64,000 nucleotides of DNA, from the NCBI GenBank assembly GCA_945881915.1, contig CAMCVW010000015.1, forward strand, positions 1-64,000, written 5' to 3'. The DNA is from Thermoflexus hugenholtzii JAD2 (GTDB taxonomy: Bacteria; Chloroflexota; Chloroflexia; Chloroflexales; Roseiflexaceae). Made by a program: the position numbers and the translations under genes. The notes beneath the pieces were generated by a model. It was not told the origin of the DNA. It searched no databases and saw nothing but the letters and a program-made list of their open reading frames with translations. Shown piece by piece: positions 36,309 to 45,401 of this stretch (positions are counted from its first letter, which is position 1; every line of letters begins with the position of its first letter).

Positions 36309-36964
36309 GATTCTGCTTGATCGAGCGCCGGTACCAACGGTACCGGCGCTTTGTCGCGTTGGAGGCGCAGGGAGAGTGCGTCACTGCGGGCTTTGAGGTA
36401 TTCACGGAAGGCGATGGTGGTGATGTCGGGGATGCACATCACATCGGCATCTTCGCCATTATCGGGGTAGTAGTTGGGAATGCGTGCGACACACGTGAAG
36501 CCGAATGTCGTATAGAGTCGCTGTGCATGGTGATTCGAGACGCGCACTTCGAGTTCGACTCGGCGCACCTGAAGGTCGTAGGCTTGTTCGATGAGCCCGA
36601 GCAAGAGTAATGCTCCAATGCCGTGACCACGGTACTGCGGGGCAACTGCGAGGGTCGTTATATGTCCTACACCGGCAGTGCGCATAATCCCGCCATGGCC
36701 AATCAGGCTGCCGGCAGAGCTAGGAACAACGGGCAGCGGTCGAAAGAGCATGCGAAGCCTGTTGCGTAGTGTCGATACCGTTTGTGCCGGAGGGATAGCT
36801 GGCTGTGCAGAAAAACGCGCCCCCACACAGCGATGATGCTGTGGGGAGCGCAGTTCTTGGAGATATGTGGCGCGGGACCACGGTGTTGAAAAACTCACTG
36901 CGTCAACAGCCTGGACCGCATCGAGATCGACTTCTTGGAGGTAGTCAATCCAATAGCGCGCCAT
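36305..36964 (-). CDS. rimI: Ribosomal-protein-alanine acetyltransferase-like GNAT
   Basis: A 219-residue GNAT acetyltransferase. The RimI-like features are the N-terminal FSTPWSRATYLQEL, the acetyl-CoA loop VAPQYRGHGIGALLL near residues 109-123, and VRVSNHHAQRLYTTFGF near 141-157. RimI acetylates the N-terminus of ribosomal protein S18. About 35 extra residues (around 52-88, proline- and arginine-rich) interrupt the early strands, and the C-terminus is extended, so length exceeds the usual 150. It is 7 bases downstream of the lipoprotein gene on the same strand. Assignment to RimI rather than another GNAT is moderately sure. Confidence 0.75.
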   Translation of the reverse strand: MARYWIDYLQEVDLDAVQAVDAVSFSTPWSRATYLQELRSPQHHRCVGARFSAQPAIPPAQTVSTLRNRLRMLFRPLPVVPSSAGSLIGHGGIMRTAGVGHITTLAVAPQYRGHGIGALLLLGLIEQAYDLQVRRVELEVRVSNHHAQRLYTTFGFTCVARIPNYYPDNGEDADVMCIPDITTIAFREYLKARSDALSLRLQRDKAPVPLVPALDQAES

Positions 36965-36971
36965 GCGGACG

Positions 36972-37769
36972 TTACTTGATTGGCTTTGCAGCGGTCACGT
37001 TCAAGAGTGCGGAATACGCGCCATCACGGCCATACTGACCACCACTCTGGAAGTCACCGGTGACTTCGACTTTGCCCCAGACAAAGCTGTTGTTGGGTCC
37101 GAGAGTCAGTTGTGCGGACTGGTCCGGTGGGAACCCTTCCATCCAGATGATTTTGCCCATGGGCTGCGGACTCAAACCATCTTCTTCGACTGCGACACCT
37201 TCAGCAAGCACATAGATGACCGAATTCCAGAAGTAATACCCTTGCGTGGTGACGGTTTTGCCGGAGTGCGCTGCACCGTTATCTGCGAGATCAAAAAATG
37301 ATACTTTATCGGCGCCCAAATCTTCTTTGGTGAGGCGATACTCCGTGCGCTTGATTTGTTCGATGACTTCGGATTGGGTCACCGCAATACGGTGTTTGAA
37401 GGCACCAGCCGGGCCAAACTCGCCCGATTCGATGCGTCCAGTGAGCTTCACAAAGCCATACACCGCATCACCGGGACGATGCAGATTCATGGTGACGTCT
37501 GCAGCGATATTGTCTACCCAGATGGCATCACCCAAGGGTTGTGCATCGAGGCCATTGTCGAGCGTACTCACGCCAGCAGCCATAATCGAGAATGGCTCTG
37601 CGCCGGTTTTGGAAAGGTATGCACCGGCGACGATGATATCTTTGCCAACGTATGCACCGATATCTTTGGTGACATCTGCGATATGGAGGGTATCATCGCC
37701 AAAAAGCCCACAGCTTGTGACCAATGCGACGGTCAACAAAAGTGCTAGAATTCGACTTATACGGACCAT
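36972..37769 (-). CDS. Lipoprotein with two repeated domains
   Basis: A 265-residue predicted lipoprotein: a hydrophobic leader and lipobox LVTSC with the lipidated cysteine near residue 19. Behind it are two similar domains of about 110 residues; each has a strand pattern ending in a module like GDAVYGFVKLTGRIESGEFG or NSFVWGKVEVTGDFQSGGQYG, and each contains a QPLGDAIW/QPMGKIIW element. The pattern suggests OB-like folds. ATG at 37769 follows GAGGT. No family is recognised; it probably sits on the outer face of the membrane. Confidence 0.65.
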   Translation of the reverse strand: MVRISRILALLLTVALVTSCGLFGDDTLHIADVTKDIGAYVGKDIIVAGAYLSKTGAEPFSIMAAGVSTLDNGLDAQPLGDAIWVDNIAADVTMNLHRPGDAVYGFVKLTGRIESGEFGPAGAFKHRIAVTQSEVIEQIKRTEYRLTKEDLGADKVSFFDLADNGAAHSGKTVTTQGYYFWNSVIYVLAEGVAVEEDGLSPQPMGKIIWMEGFPPDQSAQLTLGPNNSFVWGKVEVTGDFQSGGQYGRDGAYSALLNVTAAKPIK

Positions 37770-37902
37770 AGCCAACCTCGTGTAAAAACGATTTTTTACA
37801 TCATAACACATTCTGGTGTCTGTGATTGTTGGGTGAATGGCAGTCCTCACGCATTTGTCCGTTCTGCGGCAGCGACTCACGGCGGATGCACAAGCAGTGA
37901 TA

Positions 37903-37908
37903 TATAAT
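37903..37908 (+). promoter_or_regulatory. -10 box of the minCDE operon
   Basis: TATAAT 31 bases before minC, in the gap between it and the divergent lipoprotein gene. No strong -35 was seen. Confidence 0.5.
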
Positions 37909-37939
37909 AGAAAAAACGAACCAACAGGTGCGAGTTCCC

Positions 37940-38599
37940 ATGAGCGAATACATCACCATTAAAGGGTCGCGTGGCGGATTACGTGTGCAGATCCTCGACA
38001 CCTGCGAATGGAACGACGCATTCCTCGCGCTTCAGACGCAAATGCGTGACGGTGCCGCGTTGATGCATGGTATGAAGCTTTCGCTCGATCTCGGTCAGCG
38101 CGAACTCAGCCCACAGGCGCTCGACGAATTGCACCAAGTAATGCGAACGTACCAGACCGAACCGGTCGATATTTTGGCTGAATCGCGCACGGTACGTGCC
38201 GAGGCACGCACTGCCGGCTTCAATGCCAAACCGCCGATGCCCAAAAGCGATACAAGCGCACCAGAACAGACGAGTAGTGTGCTATCACGGACGGTCCGGT
38301 CAGGCCAAATCTTGCGCCATCACGGTGACTTGGTGGTTCTCGGCGACGTGAATGCTGGTGCTGAAGTAATTGCATCTGGCAGTGTGGTGGTCTTTGGCCG
38401 CGTGCGAGGTGTCGTTTTTGCTGGGGCAATGGGGGATCGTTCGGCGGTCATCTGTGCCATCGAATTATCGGCAACGCAGTTGCGTATCGCCGATTTACGC
38501 GCACGTGCTCCGGAGGACCAGGGTCAAAAGACCCCAGAGATTGCATCCATCGAAGACAACCATATTGCCGTTCATGCGTGGCATGACTATCGGCGATAA
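37940..38599 (+). CDS. minC: Septum site-determining protein MinC
   Basis: A 219-residue inhibitor of FtsZ ring assembly. The C-terminal beta-helix domain is clear: RSGQILRHHGDLVVLGDVNAGAEVIASGSVVVFGRVRG (about residues 120-157, with the conserved G/D pattern), which binds MinD. The N-terminal domain is diverged. ATG at 37940 follows AGGTG. It is the first gene of minCDE in the usual order. Confidence 0.92.
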   Translation: MSEYITIKGSRGGLRVQILDTCEWNDAFLALQTQMRDGAALMHGMKLSLDLGQRELSPQALDELHQVMRTYQTEPVDILAESRTVRAEARTAGFNAKPPMPKSDTSAPEQTSSVLSRTVRSGQILRHHGDLVVLGDVNAGAEVIASGSVVVFGRVRGVVFAGAMGDRSAVICAIELSATQLRIADLRARAPEDQGQKTPEIASIEDNHIAVHAWHDYRR

Positions 38600-38632
38600 G
38601 CGACTTTTTTGTTTATACGGGAGTAGTGCATC

Positions 38633-39430
38633 ATGGCGAAAGTTATTACAATCACATCAGGGAAGGGCGGCGTCGGCAAGACTACGTCGACTGCAAATCT
38701 CGGAACTGCCTTGGCCATGCTGGGCAAAAAAGTCATTGTCGTCGACGCCGACATCGGCTTGCGCAACCTCGATGTCGTGCTCGGCCTCGAAAACCGAATC
38801 GTCTACGACCTCGTCGATGTCATCGAAGGTAACTGTCGCTTGCGCCAAGCGCTCATCAAAGACAAGCACAACGGCGAACTGTACCTCCTCCCGGCGGCAC
38901 AAACCAAAGACAAAGACGCGGTATCGCAGACCGAAATGATCGAACTCGTCAATCAGCTCCGCAGCGAAGCCGATTACGTCATCATCGATAGCCCTGCTGG
39001 GATCGAAAGCGGCTTCAAAAATGCCATCGCAGGAGCAGACGAAGTCATCATCGTGACCACCCCAGAGGTGTCGGCAGTACGTGATGCAGACCGCATCATC
39101 GGCCTGTGCGAAGCTGCTGGCAAGGGGCATCCCAAGTTGATTATCAACCGACTGCGCCCCAAAATGGTACGCTCCGGCGAAATGATGTCGGTCGAGGATT
39201 TGCTCCAAATTTTGGCCATCGACTTGATTGGCATCATCCCAGACGACGAAGCAGTCATCACTGCAACGAATCGTGGCGAAGTGCTCGTCCTCGATAAAGC
39301 ATCCAAAACTGGTAAATACTACATCGATATTGCCCGGCGGATTCTCGGCGAAAACATCAAAATCGATCCGATCGAGGACAATCCATCACTGATGGAACGT
39401 TTGTCCGGCATGTTCCAAGGCAAACGCTAA
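38633..39430 (+). CDS. minD: Septum site-determining ATPase MinD
   Basis: A 265-residue ParA/MinD ATPase that places MinC at the membrane. The deviant Walker A KGGVGKTT is near residues 11-18, DADIGLRNLD near 41-50 and DSPAGIE near 119-125. The C-terminus ends with an amphipathic stretch, LMERLSGMFQGKR, the membrane-targeting helix. A full-length, canonical protein. Confidence 0.97.
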   Translation: MAKVITITSGKGGVGKTTSTANLGTALAMLGKKVIVVDADIGLRNLDVVLGLENRIVYDLVDVIEGNCRLRQALIKDKHNGELYLLPAAQTKDKDAVSQTEMIELVNQLRSEADYVIIDSPAGIESGFKNAIAGADEVIIVTTPEVSAVRDADRIIGLCEAAGKGHPKLIINRLRPKMVRSGEMMSVEDLLQILAIDLIGIIPDDEAVITATNRGEVLVLDKASKTGKYYIDIARRILGENIKIDPIEDNPSLMERLSGMFQGKR

Positions 39431-39456
39431 ATCGCATCGTACGAAAGGAGTCCGCA

Positions 39457-39705
39457 ATGGGATTCTTTAACCGCAATAAAGGTTCGGCAGAAGCAGCCCG
39501 GAATCGGCTGTTGAGTGTCCTGGTGTCAGACCGAGTCAAACTGACCCCCGATATGATGAACCGCATGAAGTCCGAACTCTGCGAGGTCATCAAACGCTAC
39601 GTGCCGGGTATCGACGCCGAGGCAATTGCCATCAGTGTTACCCAGACCGACAATCACATGGACCAACTCGAGACCAAGATTCCGATTAGCCGCAACCGCG
39701 GCTAA
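39457..39705 (+). CDS. minE: Cell division topological specificity factor MinE
   Basis: An 82-residue partner of MinD. The N-terminal MGFFNRN membrane helix, the MinD-stimulating region (AARNRLLSVLVSDR) and the C-terminal dimer domain (MKSELCEVIKRYV) are all visible. GAAAGGAG precedes the start. It is the last of the three min genes. Confidence 0.95.
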   Translation: MGFFNRNKGSAEAARNRLLSVLVSDRVKLTPDMMNRMKSELCEVIKRYVPGIDAEAIAISVTQTDNHMDQLETKIPISRNRG

Positions 39706-39790
39706 TCTGCGTTCGTCTATCGTACAGTGCGTTGTGTGTTTAGCCAGTGCGTCGAAACTGACGTCTGTACAATGAAGTGTCGAGGTTACT

Positions 39791-40861
39791 GTGGAATCAC
39801 CCCGTCCGAGCATTGTATTCAGCCCGCGTGTGAAGTGGTTTGCAGCGGCAGCGACCCTCGCTCTTGCGTACGTGCTATTTGACGCAGTACATGAAGTGGC
39901 GATGGTGTTTTTTGGCGCAGTAGTATTCGCGTACATCTTTTCTCCGATTGTTGATTTTATCGCACCCTACGTCCGTCAGTCGCGTGTCGGTGCGACATCA
40001 ATCCTCTATATCCTGATGGCAGCACTGTGTGCAATCAGCGTCGTACAGCTCGGCCCGGTTGTTTCATCACAATACAGCAGCCTGCGCGCTGATCTGCCCA
40101 ATGCCTTGGCAGTGCTCGACACGTGGACGGTGGACGTTGCAGGGACAACCGTGCCTGTCGGCGTGCGCATCAAAGAACAAGTCGCTGACCGCCTGCTGGC
40201 TATTCCGGCGAGCCTCCCCTCGATCGTTGTCACGCTCATTCATGGGTTCCTACACTTCCTTGCCTTCCTCATCACCAGTTTCTTCTTGATGATGAACGGT
40301 AAGGTCGTTGCGAGAACGCTCATTAACTTGGTCCCCAAGACGCATCAAGCTGAGGTCCGCTACGTCGGAAGACACATCAACAGCATCCTGCGAGGATACA
40401 TTCGCGGGACATTGTTGCTCATTCCGATCATGGCAGTGTTGACGACTATTGCATTGTCGCTCCTGGGGGTCCGGTATGCGTTGCTCATCGGCATTGTGAG
40501 TGGGATCGTCGAGATTGTGCCCATTATTGGGCCGTGGTCTGCCGCAGCGTTTGCGATTATCATGGCGGTTTTTCAGAGTCCACTGCCGTTCGGCGATACG
40601 GTGTTTGTGGTGGCTGCGGTCATTGGGAGTGTGTACTTTGTCCTGCGGATGTTCGAAGACTACGTCATCATCCCTGCAGTCGTTGGCCCAGCAGTCCATC
40701 TGCACCCGATTATGGTGATCGCCGCAATTCTCGCGGGGGCCGAAATCGGTGGTGTCCTCGGCCTCTTTTTGGCCATCCCATTTATGTCGGTATTGCAATA
40801 CTTGTTGCGATGGGTGTATCACAAGCTCATCAGCTCCGACACGCTTCCTGACGGCCACTAA
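39791..40861 (+). CDS. AI-2E (PerM)-family membrane transporter
   Basis: A 356-residue membrane protein with about eight hydrophobic segments and a large soluble loop after the second or third, as in the PerM/AI-2E family. FFLMMNGKVVARTLINLVP and the C-terminal GSVYFVLRMFEDYVIIPAVVGPAVHLHP are family signatures. Members export diverse small molecules or sodium; the cargo here is unknown. The start is GTG at 39791 with CGAGG ahead. It is followed by a bidirectional terminator. Confidence 0.88.
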   Translation: MESPRPSIVFSPRVKWFAAAATLALAYVLFDAVHEVAMVFFGAVVFAYIFSPIVDFIAPYVRQSRVGATSILYILMAALCAISVVQLGPVVSSQYSSLRADLPNALAVLDTWTVDVAGTTVPVGVRIKEQVADRLLAIPASLPSIVVTLIHGFLHFLAFLITSFFLMMNGKVVARTLINLVPKTHQAEVRYVGRHINSILRGYIRGTLLLIPIMAVLTTIALSLLGVRYALLIGIVSGIVEIVPIIGPWSAAAFAIIMAVFQSPLPFGDTVFVVAAVIGSVYFVLRMFEDYVIIPAVVGPAVHLHPIMVIAAILAGAEIGGVLGLFLAIPFMSVLQYLLRWVYHKLISSDTLPDGH

Positions 40862-40876
40862 TGCGTGATAAATGAA

Positions 40877-40910
40877 AACCGCCCGCAGTGCATATGCACT
40901 GCGGGCGGTT
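40877..40910. terminator. Bidirectional terminator between AI-2E gene and fabI
   Basis: A perfect 34-base palindrome (AACCGCCCGCAGTGCAT and its complement) with A-rich sequence before and GTTTT after, placed between convergent genes. Confidence 0.85.
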
Positions 40911-40923
40911 GTTTTAGGGTGAA

Positions 40924-41697
40924 TCAGATTTTGACACTGACATTGCGGAAGCCGGCATCGACGTAGATAATCTCGCCGGTAGTGGCTGATGCCAAATCAC
41001 TGCACAAGACCATCGCCATCTTGCCCACGTCTTCTTGGGTGACCAAGCGCCGGAGTGGTGCGACGTCGGGGAAGTTTTTGAGCAGATCCTTGAAGCCCGA
41101 AATGCCGCTGGCTGCCAAGGTGCGGATCGGACCAGCACTGATAGCGTTGCAGCGAATGTTATCTGGACCAAGGTCGCTGGCCAGGTAGCGCACGCTGGCC
41201 TCGAGGGCTGCTTTGGCGACGCCCATGACGTTGTAGTTCTGGGCGACCTGCTGCGAGCCATGGTAGGTCAGGGTGAGCACGGAACCGCCGTTGTTGAGCA
41301 ACGGGCGGGCTGCTTTGACCACAGCGGTCAACGAGTAGACGCTGATGTCCATCGCAATGCGGAATCCTTCGCGGGTGACATTGAGGTAATCGCCAGCGAG
41401 TTCTTCTTTTTTGGCGAAACCAATCGCGTGGATGATGATGTCAAAGGTACCCCAGCGGTTTTTGATGGCATCCATCAGATTGTCGATGTCGCTATCGCTG
41501 TCGACATTGCAGGGCTCGATGAAGTCGACGCCCAGACTGGCTGCCAAAGGCCGCACGCGCTTTTCGATGGCGTCGCCGACATACGTGAAGCAGAGCTCCG
41601 CGCCTTCGGCGTGGAATGCCTTCGAAATGCCCCAAGCAATAGAGTTGTCATTGGCCAGGCCCATGATGAGGGCGCGTTTGCCGGTGAGTAATCCCAT
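40924..41697 (-). CDS. fabI: Enoyl-[acyl-carrier-protein] reductase (NADH)
   Basis: A 257-residue SDR-type enzyme for the last step of each fatty-acid elongation cycle. FabI features include GLANDNSIAWGISKA near residues 13-27, HAIGFAKKEEL near 91, the YNVMGVAKA catalytic motif (Tyr-x6-Lys) near 155-163 and AISAGPIRTLAASGI near 187-201. GGAG precedes ATG at 41697. It is the target of triclosan-type inhibitors in other bacteria. It lies 46 bases downstream of clpP on the same strand. Confidence 0.95.
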   Translation of the reverse strand: MGLLTGKRALIMGLANDNSIAWGISKAFHAEGAELCFTYVGDAIEKRVRPLAASLGVDFIEPCNVDSDSDIDNLMDAIKNRWGTFDIIIHAIGFAKKEELAGDYLNVTREGFRIAMDISVYSLTAVVKAARPLLNNGGSVLTLTYHGSQQVAQNYNVMGVAKAALEASVRYLASDLGPDNIRCNAISAGPIRTLAASGISGFKDLLKNFPDVAPLRRLVTQEDVGKMAMVLCSDLASATTGEIIYVDAGFRNVSVKI

Positions 41698-41743
41698 CGT
41701 GAATGGCTCCTTGCAAAAGCACTCCGACCGAATCGGAGTGGAA

Positions 41744-42334
41744 TTATCCGCGGGCGGGGACGTCGAGGATGTGGTCGATGAACCCGTAGTCTTTGGCTTC
41801 GGTGGGGGTCATGAACTTATCGCGCGAGAAGTCACGCGTGATTTCTTCGGAAGTACGACCCGTATCGGCCGACAACAACCCGTTGCCCACCGCTTGCAAG
41901 CGCAGCAATTCCGCCACCATGCGCTCGACGTCGGGGGCATAGCCCTGTGCGCCGCCGCCGGCAGGGTGGAAGTGGATGGTCGAGTGCGGCAACGCGTAGC
42001 GCTTGCCTTTGGTACCACCCGCCAACAGAATGGTTGCCATGCTGCCGGCACGGCCGACACAGACTGTGTTGACGTCGGGGTTGATGATGTGCATGGTGTC
42101 GTAGATGGCCAGGCCGTCACGGACGCTGCCGCCCGGGCTGTTGATGTAGAACCAGACGTCGCGCTTGGAATCTTGGTGCTGCAGGTACAGCAACTGCGCG
42201 ACAATCGACGATGCAACGTCGTCGTCGATGGGGGATGCCAACATAATTACCCGCTCTTGGAGCAGGCGTGAGTACAGGTCCCAGCCGCGTTCGCCCCTTG
42301 GGGTGCGCTCGACGACACTTGGAATAATAGGCAT
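41744..42334 (-). CDS. clpP: ATP-dependent Clp protease proteolytic subunit
   Basis: A 196-residue serine protease subunit forming the ClpP chamber. The catalytic Ser is in GRAGSMATI near residue 95; aligning without gaps puts the catalytic His at the second histidine of HFHPAGGG near 120; the Asp is in the DFSRDKFM region. GGAGGAGA three bases before ATG at 42334 fixes the start. The partner ATPase is not nearby. A TATACT at 42379-42384 (minus strand) may be its -10 box. Confidence 0.95.
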   Translation of the reverse strand: MPIIPSVVERTPRGERGWDLYSRLLQERVIMLASPIDDDVASSIVAQLLYLQHQDSKRDVWFYINSPGGSVRDGLAIYDTMHIINPDVNTVCVGRAGSMATILLAGGTKGKRYALPHSTIHFHPAGGGAQGYAPDVERMVAELLRLQAVGNGLLSADTGRTSEEITRDFSRDKFMTPTEAKDYGFIDHILDVPARG

Positions 42335-42463
42335 GGTGTTCTCCTCCAGATGCGCATGGGCGTACCCAATGCACAAGAAGTATACCATAAAGCGTTTTTC
42401 GACGAATGCACGCGGGGCATAAAAATCGAGCAGGGTTTATTGCATTGAAAAGGGAAAATAAAT

Positions 42464-42493
42464 GAGCGGGGTTTACTGCAATAAACCCCGCTC
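42464..42493 (-). terminator. Palindromic terminator after the YtcJ-like gene
   Basis: A 12-bp stem, GAGCGGGGTTTA with TAAACCCCGCTC, and 6-base loop, followed on the minus strand by ATTTATTTT. The outer GAGCGGGG/CCCCGCTC arms recur at 51827 and 63114. Confidence 0.8.
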
Positions 42494-42548
42494 AAAAGAA
42501 ATCTCAGTCGAAAGAAACCGCGCTCAATCCCGTGTTGGAGGAACAGCG

Positions 42549-44168
42549 TTACCCGCGCTGATAGACCACCTTGCCGCCGAGGATGGTGGTGGTGACCTTG
42601 ATCTGCAGGATTTCTTCTTCGCTACAGGTCAGGTAGTCGCGGTCGAGCACGGCCATGTCGGCCAACATACCGGGCATCAAGATGCCCTTGAGGTGCTCTT
42701 CACGGGTCAACCAGGTAGGGCTGGCGGTGTAGGAGCGCAGCGCTTCCATGCGGCTGATGGCCTCTTGGGGTGCAATCACCGTACCCTTGTGGGTTTTGCG
42801 CGTTACCAAGCTGTACAAGCTGATGAAGGGATTGTAGTGGAACGTGCTGGGGATGTCGCTCGAGGCGATCATCGGGATGCCACGCTTGAGGTACGTCTTG
42901 GCTGGCTTGTACTCGTGGGCCAGCTCTTCGCCGACGTCGCGGAACAAATCGTCGCCTTCGAAGTAGATGAACGTCGGCTGGATGACGGCGCCGATTTTGT
43001 ACTTGGCCATGGCGTCGAGCGATTGTTCGCTGGCGAAGTAAGCGTGGATGATGTTGTGGCGATGGTCGCGGGGATTGGCAGCTACTGCATCGGCAAAGGC
43101 CAGCGCAGACTCGTGGTGGGCGCGGTCACCGATAGCATGAATGCCGATGTCCCAGCCCAGGTCGTGGCCGCGTTTGAAGTAGCGGCGCAGATCGGCCGGG
43201 TTGAGGCGGTTGAAGTCGCGCACGGTCGTCTCGCCCACAAATGGGTTGAACATCCAGGCGGTCCGGCTGGTGGTGCCGCCGTCGACGGCCATCTTGAGGG
43301 CCGTCATGCGCAACATGTCGTCGCCCAACCCGCTCCAAATGCCCAGATTGGCAGCTCGGTCGTCCAGTTCGGCTTCGTTTTCTTCTTCACGGAAGCCGTG
43401 CCATGACGGCATCAACGACGTGCGCTGGTGCAGCTTGCCTTCGCGGTGGGCGGCCATGTAGCCACGGATTTCGTATGGGTACAGACCGGGCTCTTGGATG
43501 CTGGTAATTCCATAGGTCAAATACTGCTGACCGGCCTTGTCGATGCCCTCGACGCATTGCTCTTGGGTCACGGCCGGCAACAGATTACGTACCAGCAACT
43601 TGGCGGCGGCGCGCAATATGCCGTTGGGTGTGCCGTCGGGGAATCGTTCGATCGAGCCGCCGGCCGGGTCGGCCGTGTTGGCGTCGACGCCAGCCAGGCG
43701 CAATGCCACGCTGTTGACCGTGTCCATGTTGAAGAAGCGCTTGAGCAGCACGGGATGCTTGTCGGTGGCGCTATCGATGTCGGCGCGGGTGGGCACGCGG
43801 TTTTCGACCAAGAACGATTCGTTCCAGCCTTCACCGATAATCCACTGCCCGGCGGGGGTCTTTTTGGCTGCGGCAGCAACCAAATCGTGGATTTCTTTGA
43901 GGGACTTGCAGTCGTCGAGCGAGATACGCGTCAACTTGATGCCCACTTCGAGCATGTGATTGTGTGAGTCATTGAAGCCCGGGATGACCATTGCTCCGTT
44001 GAGGTTGATTATTTTGGTGCCGGGGCCGGCCAGTGCCAGAATGCTGGCGTCGTCGCCGGTGGCGACAATCAATCCATTCAGGCTGGCGACTGCGCTGACC
44101 TGTGGTTTGGTCGGATCGAGCGTGATGATTTTGGCATTGTGCACAATCAAATTGGGCGAGAGCGACAT
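42549..44168 (-). CDS. YtcJ-like metal-dependent amidohydrolase
   Basis: A 539-residue amidohydrolase of the YtcJ/amidohydrolase-3 family. VIPGFNDSHNHM near residues 61-72 gives the first metal histidines; WIIGEGWNES near 107, GIHAIGDRAHH near 345 and MIASSDIPSTFHYNPF near 430 match the later metal and catalytic positions. ATG at 44168 follows AAAGGAG. It is the last gene of an operon with mtnP, a PIG-L deacetylase and a transporter. Family substrates are varied (N-acyl or cyclic amides); this one is not known. Confidence 0.85.
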   Translation of the reverse strand: MSLSPNLIVHNAKIITLDPTKPQVSAVASLNGLIVATGDDASILALAGPGTKIINLNGAMVIPGFNDSHNHMLEVGIKLTRISLDDCKSLKEIHDLVAAAAKKTPAGQWIIGEGWNESFLVENRVPTRADIDSATDKHPVLLKRFFNMDTVNSVALRLAGVDANTADPAGGSIERFPDGTPNGILRAAAKLLVRNLLPAVTQEQCVEGIDKAGQQYLTYGITSIQEPGLYPYEIRGYMAAHREGKLHQRTSLMPSWHGFREEENEAELDDRAANLGIWSGLGDDMLRMTALKMAVDGGTTSRTAWMFNPFVGETTVRDFNRLNPADLRRYFKRGHDLGWDIGIHAIGDRAHHESALAFADAVAANPRDHRHNIIHAYFASEQSLDAMAKYKIGAVIQPTFIYFEGDDLFRDVGEELAHEYKPAKTYLKRGIPMIASSDIPSTFHYNPFISLYSLVTRKTHKGTVIAPQEAISRMEALRSYTASPTWLTREEHLKGILMPGMLADMAVLDRDYLTCSEEEILQIKVTTTILGGKVVYQRG

Positions 44169-44189
44169 TGCATACTCCTTTGGCTGCCT

Positions 44190-45401
44190 CTATACAGCTG
44201 CTGCGTCTTCTGCCAGTCGTGAACTGGACTTCTGGGTTGCCGGGTTGATGAATCGGGTCGATATCATGGTAATCACTGCGAAAGCGCAGGCAATCATGAA
44301 CGGGATTTGGTAGCCATAGAAGTTCAAAATGTACCCCGTCGCCAACGGCACAATCACCGCGGCCACGTGCTGCATCGTCAACCCCATGGCAATCGAAGGC
44401 GCGATGTCTTGGTGTGAGGCGATTTTGCGCAAGTATGTATTAGCACCCACCCACGAAATGGGGAAGATGACACTATAGACCGTATAACACGCCACCAACA
44501 CCCAGATATTATCGCTGAACGCATACCCCGTCAGCGCCACCACGTACAGTACATTGGCTACTGCCAACATCGGTCGCTCGCCGAATCGGTCAATCAATCG
44601 ACCGACGCGCCGACCAATCAGCGTATTCACCAGATTGACCCCGATGAGAATCATGGTCAAGCGCGTGACGTCCAGGTTGAACTTGTGCGCCAGTACCCAC
44701 AATCCGAACGAAAAGAAGATCTGCTGCCGGCCACCGTCCAACAGATTGAGCATGTAATAGAATCGATAGTCTTTGTGGACCACAATCGGCTCGCGCTTGG
44801 TGGTCACTTCGTGTGGTACACCATTGCGCAGACTGGGGAAGGAGTAGATCATGATGCCCGCAGCCAGTGATGCCAACCCGGTCAGCCAAAAAGCGCTGGC
44901 GAACGTCATTAGATTGAGGTAGAACCCAAGCGCCATGATGACCATCGCCACCAACCCGCCCAAGTTACCCAAGGCGGTCACATGCCCGAGGATAGCCCCC
45001 GATTTGTTTTCGGTGGTGATACTCATGGCGAGGGCGTGCTGCGTCTGCAACCAGGTGTGGTAGCCCATCGAGCTCAAAATCACCCACGGGGTGACCGTGG
45101 CAAAGTCCGTCGCGATGCTGAACAGCGCATAGCCGATTGCCAGCGTGGTCAATGCCAATGTGGTCAGTTTGGGCAACGACAAGCGATAGAACAGCGCTGT
45201 GAGGAAGATAATCAAAAAGCCCGGAATCTCGCGGATGGCGGTGATGTAGCCGAACTGCGGACCAGCCAGACGCAACTCGTTTTCGAAGAAGTTGGTCACC
45301 ACTGCCTGCTGCCCCGACATGGCGAAGCTGGCCAGCACGGTCGTCAGCGTAATCAGCATGAAGCCGCGTTGGGCTTCTGCGGACGGGAGGGATTTTTGCA
45401 T
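44190..45401 (-). CDS. Major facilitator superfamily transporter
   Basis: A 403-residue membrane protein with about 12 hydrophobic segments. The central loop contains an MFS-like motif, NTLIGRRVGRLIDRFGERP near residue 260. ATG at 45401 starts directly after the PIG-L stop (TAGATG, no gap), indicating translational coupling. It probably moves the substrate or product of the surrounding enzymes; import or export cannot be told. Confidence 0.85.
   Translation of the reverse strand: MQKSLPSAEAQRGFMLITLTTVLASFAMSGQQAVVTNFFENELRLAGPQFGYITAIREIPGFLIIFLTALFYRLSLPKLTTLALTTLAIGYALFSIATDFATVTPWVILSSMGYHTWLQTQHALAMSITTENKSGAILGHVTALGNLGGLVAMVIMALGFYLNLMTFASAFWLTGLASLAAGIMIYSFPSLRNGVPHEVTTKREPIVVHKDYRFYYMLNLLDGGRQQIFFSFGLWVLAHKFNLDVTRLTMILIGVNLVNTLIGRRVGRLIDRFGERPMLAVANVLYVVALTGYAFSDNIWVLVACYTVYSVIFPISWVGANTYLRKIASHQDIAPSIAMGLTMQHVAAVIVPLATGYILNFYGYQIPFMIACAFAVITMISTRFINPATQKSSSRLAEDAAAV

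Noticed and set aside
41744-42334. ClpP apparently lacking its catalytic histidine (HFHP instead of IHQP)
   Set aside because: An ungapped alignment from GKR through GGxxQG puts the second His of HFHP exactly on the catalytic position, so the triad is intact.
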